From Listeria_A hofi (GTDB lineage Bacteria > Bacillota > Bacilli > Lactobacillales > Listeriaceae), in contig NZ_CAUYTL010000007.1 in NCBI RefSeq assembly GCF_963575615.1, positions 41,095 through 105,094 on the forward strand: a stretch of DNA of 64,000 bases, written 5' to 3'. Positions 52,314 through 60,757 of the stretch are shown here, in pieces (the stretch's first letter is position 1; every line of letters starts with the position of its first letter). Both the position numbers and the translations under genes were made by a program. The notes beneath the pieces were generated by a model. The model saw only the letters and a program-made list of their open reading frames with translations. It did no database searches and was not told the origin of the DNA.

Positions 52314-53450
52314 ATGACGGCGATTACAGAGGAACAAAAGCAAATCGTAAAGTCAACCGCACCAATTTTAAAAGAGCATGGGAAAGAAATCACTTCAATT
52401 TTTTACAAGAATATGTTTGCGGATCATCCTGAATTACTCAATTATTTCAACCTTGCGAACCAAGAAATTGGGACACAGCCGCTCGCTTTGGCGAATACTG
52501 TTTATTTAGCAGCAGAGAATATTGAGCAATTAGAAGTACTGTTGCCACAAGTTAAGACGATTGCACACAAGCACCGTAGTCTGACAATCAAGGCGGAACA
52601 TTATCCGATTGTAGGCGAATACCTATTGAAAGGAATTGCCGAGTATTTAGGCGATACAGCGACACCGGAAATCTTGGATGCTTGGGGTGCGGCATATGGC
52701 ATTATTGCTAATATCTTTATCGAAGTAGAACAAGAAATGTATGATGCGCTGGGAGATGTGCAAAACCAAGGTTTTATCGAATTTAAAATCACAGAAAAAC
52801 AGAAAATCGCACCAAATATTTTTACATTGAGCATGGCTCGGAACGACGGTGGCGAATTAGTTGATTTTACGCCAGGCCAGTATGTATCTCTACGCGTAAA
52901 AATAGGTGATTTATTTCACAACCGTCAGTATAGCTTGATAAAAGCCTTCGATGGGAAGACGTATCAAGTTGCGATTAAACAAGAAAATGAGAAGGATCCT
53001 GCGGGTGTAGTTTCCAACCATATTTTTGATAATTACCAAGTGGGCGATGCAATCTTAGCTACACTTCCGGCTGGGGATTTCGAACTTGACAAAGCTGCTA
53101 ATCAACACGTATTTATTGCGGGTGGTATTGGGATAACACCGATAGCGGCGATGATCGATAGTTTAGAAACACCAAGTCAGGCACAACTGATCCATTGCGT
53201 AAGATCGGCGGAATATGCTTTGTTCGCAACCGAATTAAAGGCGAAACTAGGCGCTAGGTACCACCTTTTTGCAGGCGAAAATGTGACAAAGAGCGATTTA
53301 GCAACACTCGTGGAAAAAGACGTAGCGATTTACTTATGTGGTCCGGTACCATTCATGAGAGAGGTAGAGGCTATTTTGTTAGAACTTGGACATGCACAAG
53401 CTAGCATTCATTTCGAAGCATTCCAACCAGCGTTAAGTTTAATTAAATAA
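52314..53450 (+). CDS. hmp: Flavohemoprotein, nitric oxide dioxygenase
   Basis: 378 residues: globin domain (about 1-137; heme-ligating His85 in IAHKHRSL), FAD domain (RQYSLIKAF) and NAD domain (FIAGGIGITPIAAMID, YLCGPVPFMREV). It oxidises NO to nitrate using NAD(P)H and O2 and protects against nitrosative stress. TTAGGAGG precedes ATG 52314. ATGATAT/ATATCAT dyads just upstream (about 52268-52292) could bind a regulator; no clear NsrR site was identified. Confidence 0.95.
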   Translation: MTAITEEQKQIVKSTAPILKEHGKEITSIFYKNMFADHPELLNYFNLANQEIGTQPLALANTVYLAAENIEQLEVLLPQVKTIAHKHRSLTIKAEHYPIVGEYLLKGIAEYLGDTATPEILDAWGAAYGIIANIFIEVEQEMYDALGDVQNQGFIEFKITEKQKIAPNIFTLSMARNDGGELVDFTPGQYVSLRVKIGDLFHNRQYSLIKAFDGKTYQVAIKQENEKDPAGVVSNHIFDNYQVGDAILATLPAGDFELDKAANQHVFIAGGIGITPIAAMIDSLETPSQAQLIHCVRSAEYALFATELKAKLGARYHLFAGENVTKSDLATLVEKDVAIYLCGPVPFMREVEAILLELGHAQASIHFEAFQPALSLIK

Positions 53451-53460
53451 GTTTGAACAA

Positions 53461-53494
53461 AGAGGGCAATGTATTTTATCTTGTTCTCTTTTTT
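53461..53494 (+). terminator. Terminator of hmp
   Basis: AGAGGGCAA (53461-53469) pairs with TTGTTCTCT (53481-53489) with two G-T pairs, followed by T5-6. Confidence 0.75.
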
Positions 53495-53604
53495 ACGTTA
53501 AAAAAATACAAAACATAATCAAGATTTTATTTTCGAAAAATTAGTGAAATTTAGAACAATAAGAAGTATAATAGAATCTATCAACTTAAAAGGAGCTGGA
53601 CTTA

Positions 53605-53874
53605 TTGAAAGCAATTTTAACGGTTATTGGGAAAGACAATGTTGGAATCATCGCAGGTATCAGTAATGAGCTGAGCCAACTGGATATTAATATTTTGGAC
53701 GTGTCGCAAACAATTATGGATGGCTATTTTACTATGATGATGATACTTGACCTCAGCACGACAAAGAAGCCTTTTGATGAGGTGAAGGAACAACTTGCGA
53801 AAAAGGGCACGGATTTACAAGTGAAAGTTAGTATTCAACGTGAAGAAATATTTAATTCGATGCATAGGCTATAG
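53605..53874 (+). CDS. ACT-domain protein, UPF0237 family
   Basis: 89 residues, a single ACT domain: AILTVIGKDNVGIIAGISNELSQLDINILDVSQTIMDGYFTMMMILD, with the ligand-binding DNVGI turn. The family is predicted to bind an amino acid or similar ligand. TTG start at 53605 with AAAGGAG upstream. It is always found before a UPF0210 gene in Firmicutes, as here (14-base gap), which implies a shared role of the two proteins. Function unproven. Confidence 0.88.
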   Translation: MKAILTVIGKDNVGIIAGISNELSQLDINILDVSQTIMDGYFTMMMILDLSTTKKPFDEVKEQLAKKGTDLQVKVSIQREEIFNSMHRL

Positions 53875-53888
53875 GGGGAGATGGAAAG

Positions 53889-55244
53889 ATGGAGACGAAA
53901 CAAATTTTAGAAACGATTCGAATGATTGAAGAAGAGAAGCTTGATATACGAACAATCACGATGGGGATTTCGTTGCTGGACTGTATCGATAGTGACGGTG
54001 AGACGGCGCGCGCGAAAATATTCGACAAAATCACTACATATGCGGTAAAGCTAGTAGAGACCGGTGAACAAATAGAATCTGAATTTGGAATACCAATCAT
54101 CAATAAAAGAATTTCGGTGACGCCAATTGCAATAATTGCAGGAGCTTCCGGAGATAAAGACTATATTGCTTTTGCAAAAACGTTGGATGATGCGGCCAAA
54201 GCAGTAGGCGTTAATTTTATCGGGGGCTTCTCGGCTTTAGTTGAAAAAGGCTACACGAAGGGCGATGCAATCCTGATTGAATCCATACCGGAAGCTTTAG
54301 CGCAGACAGAGCGCGTATGTTCGTCGGTGAATATCGGTTCTACGCGAACAGGAATTAATATGGATGCTGTTCGAGATATGGGAAAGGTCATCAAGAAAAC
54401 AGCAGAACTTACGGTCGATACACAAGGACTAGGTTGTGCAAAATTAGTTGTGTTTGCGAACGCGGTAGAGGATAATCCCTTCATGGCTGGTGCTTTTCAT
54501 GGTGTTGGCGAGGCGGATTGCGTCATCAATGTTGGTGTCAGCGGACCAGGTGTTGTAAAACGTGCAATCGAAAAAGTGCGAGGTGAAAGTTTTGATAAGC
54601 TCGCTGAAATGGTGAAACAGACAGCGTTTAAAATCACTCGTATGGGTGAACTCGTTGGACAGGAAGCGTCGAAGCGATTAGGAGTTCCGTTTGGTATCGT
54701 GGACTTATCACTAGCACCAACACCAGCTATTGGAGATTCTGTTGCGCATGTTTTAGAAGAAATGGGACTAGAAACTGTTGGTACGCATGGAACTACAGCT
54801 GCACTTGCGCTGTTGAACGACGCGGTAAAAAAAGGTGGTGTTATGGCTTGCGGTCATGTTGGTGGATTAAGCGGTGCCTTCATTCCTGTTTCAGAAGACA
54901 TTGGCATGATTGAAGCAGTTAATAATGGTTCGCTCAATTTAGAAAAACTAGAAGCAATGACGGCGATCTGTTCAGTGGGACTGGATATGATTGCAATTCC
55001 TGGAGATACACCAGCGTCTACAATTGCAGCAATGATTGCTGATGAGGCAGCGATTGGCGTCATTAATAATAAAACAACAGCTGTACGCATTATCCCTGCT
55101 GAAGGAACGAATGTTGGCGATATGGTAGAGTTCGGTGGTTTATTAGGCACGGCCCCTGTTATGAAAGTAAATCAAAATTCATCAGCTGCATTTATCGCAC
55201 GTGGTGGAAGGATTCCAGCACCAATCCATTCCTTCAAAAATTGA
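53889..55244 (+). CDS. UPF0210 / DUF711 family protein
   Basis: 451 residues. Family-typical blocks include ETIRMIEEEKLDIRTITMGISLLDC, CSSVNIGSTRTGINMDAVRDMG, VVFANAVEDNPFMAGAFHG, GLSLAPTPAIGDSVAHVLEEMG-like IVDLSLAPTPAIGDSVA, and SGAFIPVSEDIGMI. It belongs to the pyruvate-formate-lyase/glycyl-radical-like fold group, but no radical glycine motif is present. Paired with the ACT protein gene. Palindromic element B starts within six bases of its stop codon. Confidence 0.88.
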   Translation: METKQILETIRMIEEEKLDIRTITMGISLLDCIDSDGETARAKIFDKITTYAVKLVETGEQIESEFGIPIINKRISVTPIAIIAGASGDKDYIAFAKTLDDAAKAVGVNFIGGFSALVEKGYTKGDAILIESIPEALAQTERVCSSVNIGSTRTGINMDAVRDMGKVIKKTAELTVDTQGLGCAKLVVFANAVEDNPFMAGAFHGVGEADCVINVGVSGPGVVKRAIEKVRGESFDKLAEMVKQTAFKITRMGELVGQEASKRLGVPFGIVDLSLAPTPAIGDSVAHVLEEMGLETVGTHGTTAALALLNDAVKKGGVMACGHVGGLSGAFIPVSEDIGMIEAVNNGSLNLEKLEAMTAICSVGLDMIAIPGDTPASTIAAMIADEAAIGVINNKTTAVRIIPAEGTNVGDMVEFGGLLGTAPVMKVNQNSSAAFIARGGRIPAPIHSFKN

Positions 55245-55249
55245 CGAGC

Positions 55250-55371
55250 GAGCGAAGCGAGGAATACTTATCTGCGTCGTTAAAGCCTGTGCTCCGATGC
55301 TCATGTACAGGTCGTACATTCCGCTTCGGTGCTCGGCTTTGCCTAGCATCTAAGCATTTCTCGCTTCGCTC
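55250..55371. repeat. Dispersed palindromic repeat, element B
   Basis: Arms GAGCGAAGCGAGGAATACTTA (55250-55270; one base over 20 in total) and 55351-55371 are inverted copies. The centre (about 55283-55341) is itself a near-palindrome with AAAGCC...GGCTTT ends. The core GCTCCGATGCTCATGTACAG at 55291-55310 recurs in element C. An apparent frame through it is not a gene. Confidence 0.75.
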
Positions 55372-55543
55372 TAATGTAGTGGATGCTTCTTGCTTTAAAA
55401 GACCTGAGAATCACATTTTTGCAGTTGGCGATTGTTAATGTGGTTTGATTTCACGAAGGTGGAGTTAACTGAGGATACGGAGAAATGATTGCAATGCTGG
55501 CACAATTGCTGAGAATTCTACAAAATTTGAAAGGAGAGAAAAA

Positions 55544-55912
55544 ATGATGGATATTTTAATAACGGTTGTTATTTTAATCGTGGCGCTACTGCATTTCTAT
55601 ATTATGTATTTCGAAATGTTTGCCTTCACGAAACCAAGAACATTGAAGACTTTTAATATGACCAAAGAAAAAGCGGAAAATGGAAAAGAGCTTGCGGCGA
55701 ATCAAGGTTTGTATAATGGTTTTCTAGCTGCTGGCCTTGTATGGAGCGTACTTTATCCTGATACAACAACGGGATTGCAAATCGCATTATTTTTCCTTAG
55801 TTGCATTGTTATCGCTGCTCTTTACGGCGCAGCAACAGTCTCGAAACGCATCTTTTTCGCGCAAGGTGTTCCAGCCATTATTGCACTAATCCTAACCTTG
55901 ATTGCGATATAA
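55544..55912 (+). CDS. DUF1304 membrane protein
   Basis: 122 residues with four membrane segments. The family signature is HFYIMYFEMFAFTKPRTLKTFNM (the FEMFxW/F region) followed by NQGLYNGFLAAGLVW. Function is unknown; the family is widespread in Firmicutes as a small integral membrane protein. AAAGGAG precedes ATG 55544; ATG 55547 is possible too. Single-gene transcript ending in the terminator shared with the convergent LacI gene. Confidence 0.85.
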   Translation: MMDILITVVILIVALLHFYIMYFEMFAFTKPRTLKTFNMTKEKAENGKELAANQGLYNGFLAAGLVWSVLYPDTTTGLQIALFFLSCIVIAALYGAATVSKRIFFAQGVPAIIALILTLIAI

Positions 55913-55947
55913 AAAACGACATGAGATTAGCTTCTCATGTCGTTTTT
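55912..55947. terminator. Bidirectional terminator
   Basis: AAAAACGACATGAGA (55912-55926) pairs perfectly with TCTCATGTCGTTTTT (55933-55947). It overlaps the last codons of the convergent LacI gene. Confidence 0.88.
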
Positions 55948-56906
55948 CGTGCTACCAGTCTAAATTCTAATTCCTGAAGCGGTTGATCTTTATCATCCAA
56001 TCGATTTGAAATGATTCGAAATGCATTCTCAGCCTGCAAATCAATCGGATAATGAATCGTCGTCATATCAAACAAGCGAGCGACATTATTCGTATCATCA
56101 AAGCCCACAACCGCAACATCCTCAGGAACTCGAATCCCCAGTCTCCGCGCCTCGGCAATGAATCCAGATGCCAAATAATCCGTTGGGCAAAGAATTGCGT
56201 CGGGCTGTAGATCCTGAGCTAGCCACCAATGTGCAATTTCCTCACCATGCGTAATGCGCCTTTTATTGTAAAAGTGCTCGATCTCGTTTGGGTTAAGCTC
56301 ATACTTCTCACAAAAATCAGCAAAAGCCCGCATTCGCCCTCGCGTATTTTTTCCAGACATTCGCCCATAAATATTCATAATTCGCCGATACCCTTTGGCA
56401 TATAAATGCTCCAAACCGAGCATATAACCATCATATTGATCCATAAAAACAGAAGCCACTTCTTGCAATTCGACACGTTCCCACGTCACAATCGGTCCAT
56501 ATTTTGCGTAACTCTCAATCTCATCCCAAGGGCTTAATCGCAACACAAAAACAAGCGCATCCAACTGTTTATGCCGCAACATCTCAAGTGCTTCGAGCTC
56601 TCTTGACTTATCACCATTCGTCACGAAAACAGTCACATTATATCCTTCACTCTGCGCCGCCATCGAGAAACTACGAAGAAAAACACCCATAGAACTATCA
56701 AACGTCAATGCTACGATTCCAAGCATCATCGTTTTTCCTTTTTTGAGCGAAACAGCATTACGATTCGGCGCATAATCAAGTTGATCCACAATTTCTTGTA
56801 CCCGTGCCCGTGTTTCCTCACTAACATACCCGCGACCACTTACAACCCGGGAAACAGTTGCCGCAGAAACGCCAGCCAATTTTGCGATATCTTGAATATT
56901 TGCCAT
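55935..56906 (-). CDS. LacI-family regulator of the GH4 copy 3 gene
   Basis: 323 residues. HTH and hinge: NIQDIAKLAGVSAATVSRVVSGRGYVSEETRARVQEIV; effector domain MLGIVALTFDSSMGVFLRS ... DAILCPTDYLASGFIAEA ... VAVVGFDDTNNVARLFDMTTIHYP. ATG 56906 (MANIQDI) is preferred because AGGAGGAG lies upstream. Its C-terminal codons run into the terminator stem. Divergent from GH4 copy 3, whose promoter contains a palindromic operator. Confidence 0.88.
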   Translation of the reverse strand: MANIQDIAKLAGVSAATVSRVVSGRGYVSEETRARVQEIVDQLDYAPNRNAVSLKKGKTMMLGIVALTFDSSMGVFLRSFSMAAQSEGYNVTVFVTNGDKSRELEALEMLRHKQLDALVFVLRLSPWDEIESYAKYGPIVTWERVELQEVASVFMDQYDGYMLGLEHLYAKGYRRIMNIYGRMSGKNTRGRMRAFADFCEKYELNPNEIEHFYNKRRITHGEEIAHWWLAQDLQPDAILCPTDYLASGFIAEARRLGIRVPEDVAVVGFDDTNNVARLFDMTTIHYPIDLQAENAFRIISNRLDDKDQPLQELEFRLVARKTT

Positions 56907-56962
56907 TTTACCCAACTCCTCCTAACTAGTATACCCCAAATCAAAAAGTTTTTAAATAACGC

Positions 56963-56993
56963 TTGACCTGTAATGCATTACATAAATTACAAT
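56963..56993 (+). promoter_or_regulatory. GH4 copy 3 promoter with palindromic operator
   Basis: TTGACC (56963-56968) and TACAAT (56988-56993) flank the perfect palindrome TGTAATGCATTACA (56969-56982). The operator lies in the promoter spacer between the divergent LacI and GH4 genes. The 19-base spacing is longer than ideal. Confidence 0.6.
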
Positions 56994-57048
56994 GAAGTGG
57001 AGCAGAAATAAGAAACCGCTTTATAAAATTTTTTGGAGGTATGTGTAA

Positions 57049-58383
57049 ATGAAAAAAGGCGTAAAAATCGTAACCATTGGTGGGGGTTCAAGCTATACTC
57101 CTGAACTAGTAGAAGGATTTATTAAACGTTTTGACGAATTGCCAATTAGAGAACTGTGGCTTGTCGATATTGAAGCAGGCCGTGAGAAATTAGAAATCGT
57201 TGGCGCAATGGCAAAAAGAATGGTGGAAGCTGCAGGAATTGATTGTGAAGTACATTTAACACTCGATCGTCGTGCCGCTTTAAAAGATGCAGACTTCGTA
57301 ACAACACAATTCCGCGTAGGTTTGCTTGACGCACGTATTAAAGATGAAAGTATTCCATTAAAACACGGCATGATCGGCCAAGAAACAAATGGAGCAGGCG
57401 GTATGTTTAAAGCATTCCGTACCATCCCAGTTATTTTAAGCATCGTAGAAGACATGAAAGAGTTATGTCCAAACGCATGGCTTATCAATTTCACGAACCC
57501 AGCAGGAATGGTCACAGAAGCTGTTCTTCGCTACGGAGAATGGGATAAAGTTATCGGTTTATGTAACGTTCCAATTGGCGCAATTAAGAGTGCATCTGAT
57601 GTCCTAAAAAAACCAGAAGAAGATTTATTCTTCAAGTTTGCTGGGATCAATCATTTACACTGGCACCGTATTTTTGACAAAGATGGCACAGAACTTACAG
57701 AACAAGTTATCGACGGCCTTTATGCGCCAGATGCAAACCCAGAAAAAGTCGTGGAAAACATCAAAAACATGCGTTTCCTATATGAACAAGTTCGTAATTT
57801 AAAAATGTTGCCGTGTCCGTATCACCGTTATTACTACATGACAGATGATATGCTAAAAGAAGAAATAGAAGCATTCAAAACAGAAGGAAGCCGCGGTCAA
57901 GTTGTAAAACGCTTAGAAGAAAGCCTATTCGAACTTTATAAAGATCCAAATCTGGATCACAAACCAGAAGAACTATCAAAACGTGGTGGAGCACATTATA
58001 GTGATGCTGCTTGCGAAATCATCAATTCTATCTACAACAACAAAGGTACAATGATGGTTGTATCCACGCGCAACAATGGGGCAATCGATGATGTTCCATA
58101 TGATAGTGCAATCGAAATTACAAGTGTTATTCGTGCACACGGAGCAGAACCGGTGAACTTTGGTAAATTCCCACCAGCACAACGCGGATTGCTACAAGTC
58201 ATGAAAGCAATGGAAGAATTGACAATCGAAGCAGCAGTTACAGGAAACTATGATACAGCACTTCAAGCATTCACACTAAATCCAATAGTACCAAGTGGTG
58301 ACATTGCCCAAACAGTACTAGACGAATTACTAGAAGCACACAAAGAACATTTACCACAATTTTTCACAAAAGTAGAGGCATAA
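57049..58383 (+). CDS. GH4 6-phospho-beta-glucosidase (copy 3, LicH-like)
   Basis: 444 residues. IVTIGGGSSYTPELVEGFIKRFDELP at the N-terminus, INFTNPAGMVTEAVLRYGEWD, VIGLCNVPIGAIK and FAGINHLHWHRIF. It differs from copies 1 and 2 in the metal-site surroundings (CNVPIG, INHLHW) and in a longer middle, and resembles classical LicH-type 6-phospho-beta-glucosidases. TTGGAGG precedes ATG 57049. It has its own terminator, but the EIIC gene 480 bases downstream probably serves the same sugars. Confidence 0.92.
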   Translation: MKKGVKIVTIGGGSSYTPELVEGFIKRFDELPIRELWLVDIEAGREKLEIVGAMAKRMVEAAGIDCEVHLTLDRRAALKDADFVTTQFRVGLLDARIKDESIPLKHGMIGQETNGAGGMFKAFRTIPVILSIVEDMKELCPNAWLINFTNPAGMVTEAVLRYGEWDKVIGLCNVPIGAIKSASDVLKKPEEDLFFKFAGINHLHWHRIFDKDGTELTEQVIDGLYAPDANPEKVVENIKNMRFLYEQVRNLKMLPCPYHRYYYMTDDMLKEEIEAFKTEGSRGQVVKRLEESLFELYKDPNLDHKPEELSKRGGAHYSDAACEIINSIYNNKGTMMVVSTRNNGAIDDVPYDSAIEITSVIRAHGAEPVNFGKFPPAQRGLLQVMKAMEELTIEAAVTGNYDTALQAFTLNPIVPSGDIAQTVLDELLEAHKEHLPQFFTKVEA

Positions 58384-58389
58384 TTAAGG

Positions 58390-58424
58390 AAAAGTCCACA
58401 ATTCATCGCGATTTGTGGACTTTT
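58390..58424 (+). terminator. Terminator of GH4 copy 3
   Basis: AAAAGTCCACAA (58390-58401) pairs with TTGTGGACTTTT (58413-58424), followed by a T and AT-rich sequence. Confidence 0.85.
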
Positions 58425-58518
58425 TAAATACAATTAAATTTCATATCGAAACGAATATTGTGAAAATATGTTCCGAATGCGAGATGTTTATAAAAAATTA
58501 AAAGTCTATACATACCAA

Positions 58519-58576
58519 GTGTGTACGGCGTTTCCTTTCTTTACACAGAGCACTTCTATGTGTGTAAACGCTTTAC
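58519..58576 (+). promoter_or_regulatory. Candidate upstream activator and cre sites for the second EIIC gene
   Basis: TGTGTA (58520-58525) and TACACA (58542-58547) form an inverted repeat about 100 bases before the sigma-54 promoter, a suitable position for an enhancer-binding activator. TGTAAACGCTTTAC (58563-58576) matches cre at 12 of 14 positions. Assignments are by position and pattern only. Confidence 0.4.
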
Positions 58577-58636
58577 TTTCACAAATAAACCTACTCCTAT
58601 GAAGCGCTTCCAGTGTTTTTGTGGATTCTAAAAAAG

Positions 58637-58654
58637 TTGGCACGCTTTTTGCAA
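58637..58654 (+). promoter_or_regulatory. Sigma-54 (-24/-12) promoter of the second PTS EIIC gene
   Basis: TTGGCACG-CTTT-TTGCAA matches the consensus YTGGCACG-N4-TTGCW exactly, with GG at -24 and GC at -12. Transcription would start near 58664, giving a leader of about 200 bases before the EIIC start. RpoN-dependent PTS operons in Listeria and Bacillus need a LevR/CelR/ManR-type activator; none is in this window. Confidence 0.85.
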
Positions 58655-58663
58655 TATAATTAT

Positions 58664-58864
58664 GTGAATCCATAAAACCTTAATCCGAATATGAGAGGAG
58701 GGCATCCCTAGCCATTCACAGGTCGCATGGAGGTTGTTCGCATTCAGGCTTAAGAAAAGCCAAGATACTCAATAAGCTCAAAACGAAAAAGGGTATCCAT
58801 TGAGAAGAGTCTATTTGAGGAATGTCGATAAACCACAAATCGTTTCAAAATAGGGAGGATAATT
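58664..58864 (+). promoter_or_regulatory. Long untranslated leader of the second EIIC gene
   Basis: About 200 bases. CTCAAT (about 58768)/ATTGAG (about 58797) and GGCTT/AAGCC near 58747-58762 could form stems. AGGAGGG and GGAGG motifs occur at about 58695-58735 with no sizeable ORF. No known riboswitch was recognised. Confidence 0.4.
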
Positions 58865-60226
58865 ATGAACGGACTAACTAATTTTTTAGAAAAGTATTTT
58901 GTACCAGTTGCGGCTAAAATTGGCTCGCAAAAACATTTAGTTGCGCTTCGTGATGCATTCATTTCAACAATGCCTATCACAATGGCCGGCTCAATTGCAG
59001 TTCTTTTAAATGCATTTTTTAGGGATTTCCCAACGTCATGGGGTTGGACAGGGTTTGTCGAAGCCATGCAACCACTTATCGGTGTTAATGGATATGTTTG
59101 GGCAGCGACTCTTGCAATCGTTTCCTTAGTATTCGCAGTCTCATTAGGTTATAACTTATCAAAAGTGTATGAAGTTGACCGCTTAGCCGGTGCGCTTGTT
59201 TCACTTGCAGCATTCGTTATGAACTTGTCACAAACAGTAGCGGTAGATCCAATCAAAAACGCGATCTTAGCAGCTGATCCAAAAGCAGACGTTTCGATGA
59301 TTCAACCAGTTTGGGGATTCCTCGATTTAAATCAAGTAAATGGTACAGGATTGTTTACAGCCATGTTATTCGGTTTTATTTCTACTATTATCTATGCAAA
59401 ATTAATGCGTGCAAACATCACTATCAAAATGCCGGATTCCGTACCGCCAGCAGTAAGTAAAGCATTCGCAGCGATTATTCCTGCATTAGTAGCACTTTAC
59501 ATCTGTGCAATTATTGACTGGTCATTTGTTAAAATTACAGGTCTTGATGTCATCACTTGGATTTCTAAAACAATTCAAGAACCGCTACTTGCTTTATCAC
59601 AAGGTTACGGTGCGGTGCTATTAGTAACATTCCTAGTGCAATTACTATGGTTCTTCGGTATTCACGGGCCAAATGTATTGGCACCAGTTCTAGAATCACT
59701 TTGGGGTACAGCGCAGCTTAACAATATTAATGAAGCAGCAAAAGGTGTTGCAGGATCAGACCTTCCATACCAATGGGTTCGTGGCTCATTTGATGCTTAT
59801 GTATGGATGGGTGGTTCAGGTGGTACACTTGTACTTATCATCGCTCTACTCATGTTCTCTAAACGAGCGGACTCGAGAACTGTTGCAAAACTGTCGCTCG
59901 GGCCTGGTATTTTCAATATCAATGAACCAATCATGTTCGGTTTGCCGATTGTATTAAACTCAATCTATCTCATTCCATTCATCATTGCACCAATGGTAAT
60001 GGTTACAGTTGCCTACTTTGCAACTGTGTGGGGACTTGTTGCACCAGTCAAAATTGCCGTGGTATGGGTAATGCCACCGCTAGTTAACTCATTCCTCGCA
60101 ACTGGAGGAGACTGGATGGCGCCTGTCATATCACTCATAAATATGGTTATAGCCTTCTTAATCTGGGTACCATTCGTCATCACAGCAAACAAAGTTGGAG
60201 TACCAGAAGAAGAAATGAAAGCCTAA
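58865..60226 (+). CDS. PTS EIIC component, cellobiose/lichenan (Lac) family (second copy)
   Basis: 453 residues with about ten membrane segments; family motifs NFLEKYFVPVAAKIGSQKHLVALRDAF, WFFGIHGPNVLAPVLESLW and FNINEPIMFGLPIVLNSIYLIPF. It follows GH4 copy 3 and probably brings in the cellobiose-like substrate for it. EIIA and EIIB are not adjacent. AGGGAGG precedes ATG 58865. Expression depends on sigma-54, unlike the first EIIC gene. Element C begins right after its stop codon. Confidence 0.9.
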   Translation: MNGLTNFLEKYFVPVAAKIGSQKHLVALRDAFISTMPITMAGSIAVLLNAFFRDFPTSWGWTGFVEAMQPLIGVNGYVWAATLAIVSLVFAVSLGYNLSKVYEVDRLAGALVSLAAFVMNLSQTVAVDPIKNAILAADPKADVSMIQPVWGFLDLNQVNGTGLFTAMLFGFISTIIYAKLMRANITIKMPDSVPPAVSKAFAAIIPALVALYICAIIDWSFVKITGLDVITWISKTIQEPLLALSQGYGAVLLVTFLVQLLWFFGIHGPNVLAPVLESLWGTAQLNNINEAAKGVAGSDLPYQWVRGSFDAYVWMGGSGGTLVLIIALLMFSKRADSRTVAKLSLGPGIFNINEPIMFGLPIVLNSIYLIPFIIAPMVMVTVAYFATVWGLVAPVKIAVVWVMPPLVNSFLATGGDWMAPVISLINMVIAFLIWVPFVITANKVGVPEEEMKA

Positions 60227-60232
60227 GGCCTT

Positions 60233-60353
60233 CAGCGGAACGAGAACTACTCATTTCCGTCGTTAAAAGCTCCGCTCCGATGCTCATGTACAGTCGTACA
60301 CTCCGCTTCGGTACTCGCTTTTGCCTAGGAACTAAGCAGTTCTCGTCCCGCTG
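60233..60353. repeat. Dispersed palindromic repeat, element C
   Basis: CAGCGGAACGAGAACT (60233-60248) pairs with AGTTCTCGTCCCGCTG (60338-60353). Its centre shares with element B the order GTCGTTAAA, GCTCCGATGCTCATGTACAG, TCGTACA, TCCGCTTCGGT, CTCG, CTTTTGCCTAG and CTAAGCA. It begins within ten bases of the EIIC stop codon. Confidence 0.75.
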
Positions 60354-60417
60354 AGGTTTGGAGGCACGAAGTGGCTTTGTTCAGTAATAAGCAAAATATA
60401 GAGAATTAATTTTTAGT

Positions 60418-60445
60418 CTGATATCATCCATTTTGGTGGTATCAG
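60418..60445 (+). terminator. Small hairpin between element C and the next operon
   Basis: CTGATATCATCC (60418-60429) pairs imperfectly with GGTGGTATCAG (60435-60445). No U-tract follows, so terminator function is uncertain. Confidence 0.35.
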
Positions 60446-60535
60446 GCCATTATGTGAAATCGTGTTTAGTTGATTCTTTACACTCCACACACCGAAAAGT
60501 ATAATAAAGGTAATATGTAGAAGGAGGTAATGAAA

Positions 60536-60757
60536 ATGATCGTAATTAGTAGTCCTATGAAACGAGATTTTTTTGTAGAAACATTAGAAAGTTATAATGA
60601 AAATGGTGTCACTTTTAAAAAGGTGGACGAAAAAGGGATTAAGCTTTATTTTGAAACTACTGCTGAGGATGAAGAAGCGGCAGTTAGAATCGCGAAAGAT
60701 GTTATGAAAGCCACGGATATTGGCGCTGTTCTCTACTTCCAGGTTACTGTGGAGTAA
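60536..60757 (+). CDS. Small hypothetical protein
   Basis: 73 residues: a beta-alpha-beta-like pattern (MIVISSPMKRDFFVETLESY ... GIKLYFETTAEDEEAAVRIAKDVMK ... GAVLYFQVTVE). Family not recognised; size and pattern resemble small ferredoxin-like proteins. ATG 60536 is preferred over 60530 because AAGGAGG (60521-60527) is eight bases away. It is the first of three tightly packed genes ending with DUF3284. Confidence 0.65.
   Translation: MIVISSPMKRDFFVETLESYNENGVTFKKVDEKGIKLYFETTAEDEEAAVRIAKDVMKATDIGAVLYFQVTVE

Noticed and set aside
55241..55438. 65-codon frame through palindromic element B
   Set aside because: The frame is created by the structured repeat; composition is not protein-like and element C does not keep it.
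57093..57515. 140-codon minus-strand frame inside GH4 copy 3, and similar frames in the EIIC genes
   Set aside because: Shadows on the reverse strand of conserved genes; no independent start signals.
58729..58755. Eight-codon leader peptide (MEVVRIQA) in the sigma-54 leader
   Set aside because: No ribosome site at proper distance and no run of regulatory codons.
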